Origin: Candidatus Flexifilum breve
Lineage (GTDB): Bacteria; Chloroflexota; Anaerolineae; Aggregatilineales; Phototrophicaceae
Direction: 5' to 3'
Assembly: GCA_016717205.1 (NCBI GenBank)
Contig: JADKGC010000001.1
Location: 372,001-436,000 of the forward strand
DNA: 64,000 bases
The position numbers and the translations under genes were made by a program. The notes under the pieces are model-generated. The model did no database searches. It was not told the origin of the DNA and saw only the letters and a list, made by a program, of their open reading frames with translations. Position 1 is the stretch's first letter, and each line of letters begins with the position of its first letter. Shown piece by piece: positions 60,861 to 64,000 of the stretch.

Positions 60861-62153
60861 ATGCTTCGGAAAATTGTTTCTCTTTGCGTCATCCTTTCCC
60901 TTTTCGTCGTGTCCTCGGTGGCTTTCGCCCAGGAACCAGTTGAAATCCGCATCATGGCCGATCTCGTTGACGCCCAAGTCACGGTCTATAACGATATCAT
61001 CGCTGACTTTGAAGCGGCAAATCCGGATATTGATGTCGTGCTGGATGTCGTCCCCTACGACACCATCACCCAGACCCTGCCCCTCCAATTGGAAACTGGC
61101 GTCGGCCCGGACATCATCAAGAGCACGGATGTTACGAGCCTCGCGCCCTATTATCTCGATATGCGTCCGTACCTGCCCGATGCGGATTACTGGGATGCCA
61201 ACTTTGGCCCGACCATTGCCGTCACCAACATCCCCGGCTCCGGCAACACGGCCTTGAGCGCGATCTACTCGGATGTGACCGTCACCGGCGCGTTCATCAA
61301 CCGCACCCTGTTCGAACAGGCGGGCGTCCCCGTCCCCAGCGACAGCGGTGAACCGGTCACGTGGGAAGAATGGGAAGCCGCGGCGGTCGCCGTACGCGAT
61401 GCGACGGGTGTCGACTTCGCCATGGGTCTGGATCGTTCCGGTCACCGTCTCATGGGCCCGGCCATCAGCATTGGCGCGACCTATCTGAATGAAGAAGGCT
61501 ACCCGGATCTGGCGAACGACGCGGGTTTCCGCGCCTTCGCTGAACTGTTCGTCGGCTTCCACGAACGCGGCTCGATGCCCGAAGATATTTGGGCGGGTGG
61601 TGACGGCGCGCGCAACGGTCGTGACGAATTCATCAACGGCAACCTCGTCTTCTACTACTCGGGCAACTGGCAGATCGGCTCGTTCGCAGAAAACATCGGC
61701 GACGCTTTCGACTGGGAAGCCGTTCCGGCGCCGTGCGGCGCGCAGACCTGCACCGGCATGCCCGGCGGCGCGGTCTTCGCGGCCATCGCCGCGACGCAGC
61801 ACCCGGAAGAAGTCTCGCGCTTCATGGACTACTTCGCTTCGGAACCCGTCTACCGCGAATGGGCGGAACGCACGCTCCTCGCCCCGCAGCACACCGCCCT
61901 CGTGGCCGCGGGTCTGAACTGGGATACGGAACTGCCGCAGGCGCTGAAGTCGCTCGACGTGTTCGCCGTGGAAGCGGGCAACATTTCCCCGATCGCGCTG
62001 GCGCTGTTCTCCTCGCCGAACGTTGGCCCGGTCTACAACGCGACCCGCGACCGCCTCACCCAGGTGATCGTCGGCGAACTGACGCTCGACGAAGCCATGG
62101 AACGCATCCAGACCGACATCGACACGGGTCTGGCGGCCGTCACCGGCGGCTGA
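60861..62153 (+). CDS. sugar ABC transporter substrate-binding protein
   Basis: A 430-residue exported extracellular solute-binding protein of family 1. The signal is KIVSLCVILSLFVVSSVAFA, then QEPVEIRIMADLVDAQVTVYNDIIADFEAANPDIDVVLDVV, with the usual SBP hinge pattern (GAFINRTLFEQAGVPVPSD, TWEEWEAAAVAVRD). GGAG lies eight bases before the ATG; an upstream in-frame TTG is unlikely. No lipobox is visible. It delivers an oligosaccharide or sugar to the following permeases; the sugar is unknown. Confidence 0.88.
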   Translation: MLRKIVSLCVILSLFVVSSVAFAQEPVEIRIMADLVDAQVTVYNDIIADFEAANPDIDVVLDVVPYDTITQTLPLQLETGVGPDIIKSTDVTSLAPYYLDMRPYLPDADYWDANFGPTIAVTNIPGSGNTALSAIYSDVTVTGAFINRTLFEQAGVPVPSDSGEPVTWEEWEAAAVAVRDATGVDFAMGLDRSGHRLMGPAISIGATYLNEEGYPDLANDAGFRAFAELFVGFHERGSMPEDIWAGGDGARNGRDEFINGNLVFYYSGNWQIGSFAENIGDAFDWEAVPAPCGAQTCTGMPGGAVFAAIAATQHPEEVSRFMDYFASEPVYREWAERTLLAPQHTALVAAGLNWDTELPQALKSLDVFAVEAGNISPIALALFSSPNVGPVYNATRDRLTQVIVGELTLDEAMERIQTDIDTGLAAVTGG

Positions 62154-62166
62154 TGCCGCCGCTGTG

Positions 62167-62184
62167 AGCTGGCCACCGCCAGCT
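62167..62184 (+). other. intercistronic hairpin after the substrate-binding gene
   Basis: AGCTGGC, loop CACC, GCCAGCT, in the 146-base gap before the first permease gene. Such hairpins often stabilise the abundant substrate-binding-protein transcript or partly terminate it. Confidence 0.5.
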
Positions 62185-62299
62185 TAAGTATGCACAACCA
62201 CAGTCAGCGATGGGCGACCTGCACCGGGTTGTCCATTGCTGATTATCTACCCAAAATAGCGTTATGGCTTGCACCCTCCGCACTTAGACCTAGGATTGT

Positions 62300-63370
62300 A
62301 TGATGAATCTGGCCGCAGACAGCGCACCGCATACCCCGGGCCCGTCGCTGAGCGCACGCATCACCGGCCCGCTCAGCAGTTTCTTCTCCCTGCTCTACCG
62401 CCTAATCATGGGCAGCCTCGGATTGATCTTCGATCCGCTGCAAAAGCTGATCGGCACGAAGGCGATGCCCTATCTGTTCGTCATTCCGAACTTAGTGCTG
62501 TTCATCATCTTTGCCCTCATCCCGATCTTCATGAACTTCGTCTACTCAGTGACCGGCGGAACCGCGCTGCTTCCTGCCAACCGCCCCTACATTGGCATGC
62601 AGAATTTCAACGCGCTGCTGTCGTGTGGCAATTTCCTTGACCCGAACACGTGCGTCACGGATCTGTTCTGGCGCGGCGTGATGAACACCATCGTCTATGT
62701 GATCGTCGAGGTCGGGCTGCTGTTGGTGCTCGCTATGACCACCGCCTTGATCCTCAACCGCCAGATCATCGCGCGCGGTTTCTTTCGTAGTATCTTCTTT
62801 TACCCAACCCTGCTCTCATCGGTCGTGGTCGCCCTGCTGTGGAAGTGGGTGTTACAGCGCAATGGGATTGTCAACGGCGCGTTGGACAGTCTCGGTATCC
62901 CCACGATCAACTTCCTATTCGAATCCGACTGGGCGCGGCTCGCGACGATCATCGTCGGCCTCTGGGCGAGTCTCGGCTTCTACACACTGATTTTACTCGC
63001 GGGCTTGCAGGCGATTCCCGCGCTGCTCTACGAGGCCGCGGTCATTGACGGCGCTTCCCGCCGCCAGCAGTTCCAGTACATCACCCTGCCACTGATGCGC
63101 CCGACGCTGTACATCGTGTTTCTGCTGGCGTTTGTCGGCGCCGTCCAGGTCTTCGAACATGCCTTCGTGCTGACCGACGGCGGCCCCGGCACAGCGACGT
63201 TCTACATCATGCACTACGTCTTCAACACCGCCTTCGCGGGCGGCGGCCCCGGTGGACGCAACTTCGGGTTAGCCACCGCGGCGACCCTGCTGGTGGCGGT
63301 CGTGCTGGTCGCTGTCACGTTGCTCCAACGCTGGGTGTCACGCAACGCCAGCGACGATTATTCAACCTAA
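62300..63370 (+). CDS. sugar ABC transporter permease 1 (MalF-like)
   Basis: A 356-residue membrane protein with six or more predicted helices (YLFVIPNLVLFIIFALIPIFMNFVYSV; VIVEVGLLLVLAMTTALILNRQ; FFRSIFFYPTLLSSVVVALLWKWVL). The EAA loop is LLYEAAVIDGASRRQQFQYITLPLM. The start ATG is preceded by AGGA; a second ATG follows directly. It pairs with the next permease to form the channel. Confidence 0.9.
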   Translation: MMNLAADSAPHTPGPSLSARITGPLSSFFSLLYRLIMGSLGLIFDPLQKLIGTKAMPYLFVIPNLVLFIIFALIPIFMNFVYSVTGGTALLPANRPYIGMQNFNALLSCGNFLDPNTCVTDLFWRGVMNTIVYVIVEVGLLLVLAMTTALILNRQIIARGFFRSIFFYPTLLSSVVVALLWKWVLQRNGIVNGALDSLGIPTINFLFESDWARLATIIVGLWASLGFYTLILLAGLQAIPALLYEAAVIDGASRRQQFQYITLPLMRPTLYIVFLLAFVGAVQVFEHAFVLTDGGPGTATFYIMHYVFNTAFAGGGPGGRNFGLATAATLLVAVVLVAVTLLQRWVSRNASDDYST

Positions 63371-63383
63371 ACGAGGTGCCGAA

Positions 63384-64000
63384 ATGTCTGCTATCTCTTC
63401 CCTGCTGTTCCGCACCCGCGGCGGCAAACACGGATTGCACCCCGCCGACATGTTGTCGTACCTCTACCTCACCATCGGCACCCTTGTCATGCTCGGCCCG
63501 GTGCTCTGGGCGGTGATGTCGTCGTTCAAGACGCCGTCGGCCATTACGCGCTTTCCGCCGGAATTTCTGCCCTACTCTGATCAGACCATCGTCGTCGAGG
63601 GCTATGACGAGCCGCTGACGCTCTATGATGTGACCCTGCCTGACGGCACAGTGCAGCGCCTCGCGCAGATTCGCCGTGTCGGCCTCGAACGCCAGTTGAT
63701 CGACCCCAACAATCCCGATGGCGAAGTCATCCGCGCGCGGTTGGAATCAACGCAGGTGGTGCAGGAATTTCGTTTAGCCATCGAAAACTACATCGAGCCG
63801 CTCCAACAGTTCGACTTTGTGACCTACTTCCGCAACAGCATCGTCGTGACCTTTGTCGCGACCGTACTCACGCTGATTCTGAACAGCATGCTCGCGTTTG
63901 CGTTGAGTAAGTACAATTTTCGTGGACGGGCGATGATTCTCAGCATCTTCCTAATCACAATTCTGCTGCCCGGCGCGGTGACGCTCGCGCCCAAGTATCT
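63384..64000 (+). CDS. sugar ABC transporter permease 2 (MalG-like), cut by window end
   Basis: The frame opens at ATG 63384 (MSAISSLLFRTRGGKHGLHP) and is still open at base 64000, so about 205 codons are visible. A first helix (LTIGTLVMLGPVLWAVMSSFK) is followed by FPPEFLPYS, then about 85 residues outside the membrane before the next helix (FRNSIVVTFVATVLTLILNSMLAFALSKYNF). Most MalG-type proteins have a short loop there. The EAA loop and last helices are missing. GAGG precedes the start. Confidence 0.85.
   Translation, partial: MSAISSLLFRTRGGKHGLHPADMLSYLYLTIGTLVMLGPVLWAVMSSFKTPSAITRFPPEFLPYSDQTIVVEGYDEPLTLYDVTLPDGTVQRLAQIRRVGLERQLIDPNNPDGEVIRARLESTQVVQEFRLAIENYIEPLQQFDFVTYFRNSIVVTFVATVLTLILNSMLAFALSKYNFRGRAMILSIFLITILLPGAVTLAPKY

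Noticed and set aside
1..64000. CRISPR arrays, tRNA or rRNA genes
   Set aside because: No regularly spaced repeat with unique spacers and no tRNA T-loop in an intergenic gap; the GGGATTCGAACC near 1119 lies inside the MBL/rhodanese gene on the opposite strand.

Overview
This is a GC-rich bacterial chromosome segment with 47 recognisable protein-coding genes, two of them cut by the window edges. I see no rRNA, tRNA, CRISPR array, transposase or phage gene. The gene content points to Chloroflexota, probably an Anaerolineae-type heterotroph: Thr/Pro-rich linkers after signal peptides, an MGDG-synthase-like glycosyltransferase, many sugar catabolic genes, and palindromic intergenic repeats built around CCCCTCCC-GAATTC-GGGGAGGGG. 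The taxonomic call is inference only.

Layout. 1-4734: sulfur-handling MBL/rhodanese protein with a DUF302 protein, a secreted hypothetical, a double VOC protein and a methyltransferase. 4873-9597: GH127 and GH31 glycoside hydrolases. 9828-16832 (minus): an exported redox operon of DUF362 protein, five-heme cytochrome, beta-propeller plus cytochrome-peroxidase-like lipoprotein, and FG-GAP propeller plus cytochrome c. 17118-26770 (plus): myo-inositol catabolism with an IclR regulator, iolC, a hydroxypyruvate-isomerase-like gene, iolD, iolE, iolG, a frameshifted iolA and a LacD-like aldolase; no iolB is present. 26942-30238: a GT28-type glycosyltransferase, a GH43-like hydrolase and ferrochelatase. 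30593-35541: Fe-siderophore ABC importer and a sucrase/ferredoxin-like protein. 35548-39300: two MFS transporters, one with a C-terminal HEAT-repeat domain. 39361-44544: a DUF4353 beta-helix protein divergent from a VTC, DUF4956 and CotH operon. 44600-45673: aldose 1-epimerase. 45785-54146 (minus): a MacB/FtsX-type ABC system with two very large permeases (one frameshifted) and two ATPases, one with an AbrB-like tail. 54314-55348: L,D-transpeptidase. 55354-60669 (minus): a LacI-headed catabolic operon (Gfo/Idh, DHDPS-like, OYE-like, PmoA-like). 60861-64000 (plus): a divergent sugar ABC importer, its last permease cut by the window end.

How the parts fit. The window is dominated by uptake and breakdown of plant-type carbohydrates and polyols, with local regulators beside their targets (IclR for inositol, LacI for the last locus). 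The most unusual material is the inositol locus, where a TIM-barrel isomerase sits in a cluster that lacks iolB; the exported redox operon, whose second peroxidase-type haem site has an atypical CxCH; and the CotH/VTC/DUF4956/DUF4353 locus. Two genes carry single-base frameshifts (iolA near 24618, the FtsX permease near 48135). These may be real lesions or assembly errors, so both loci need read-level checking.
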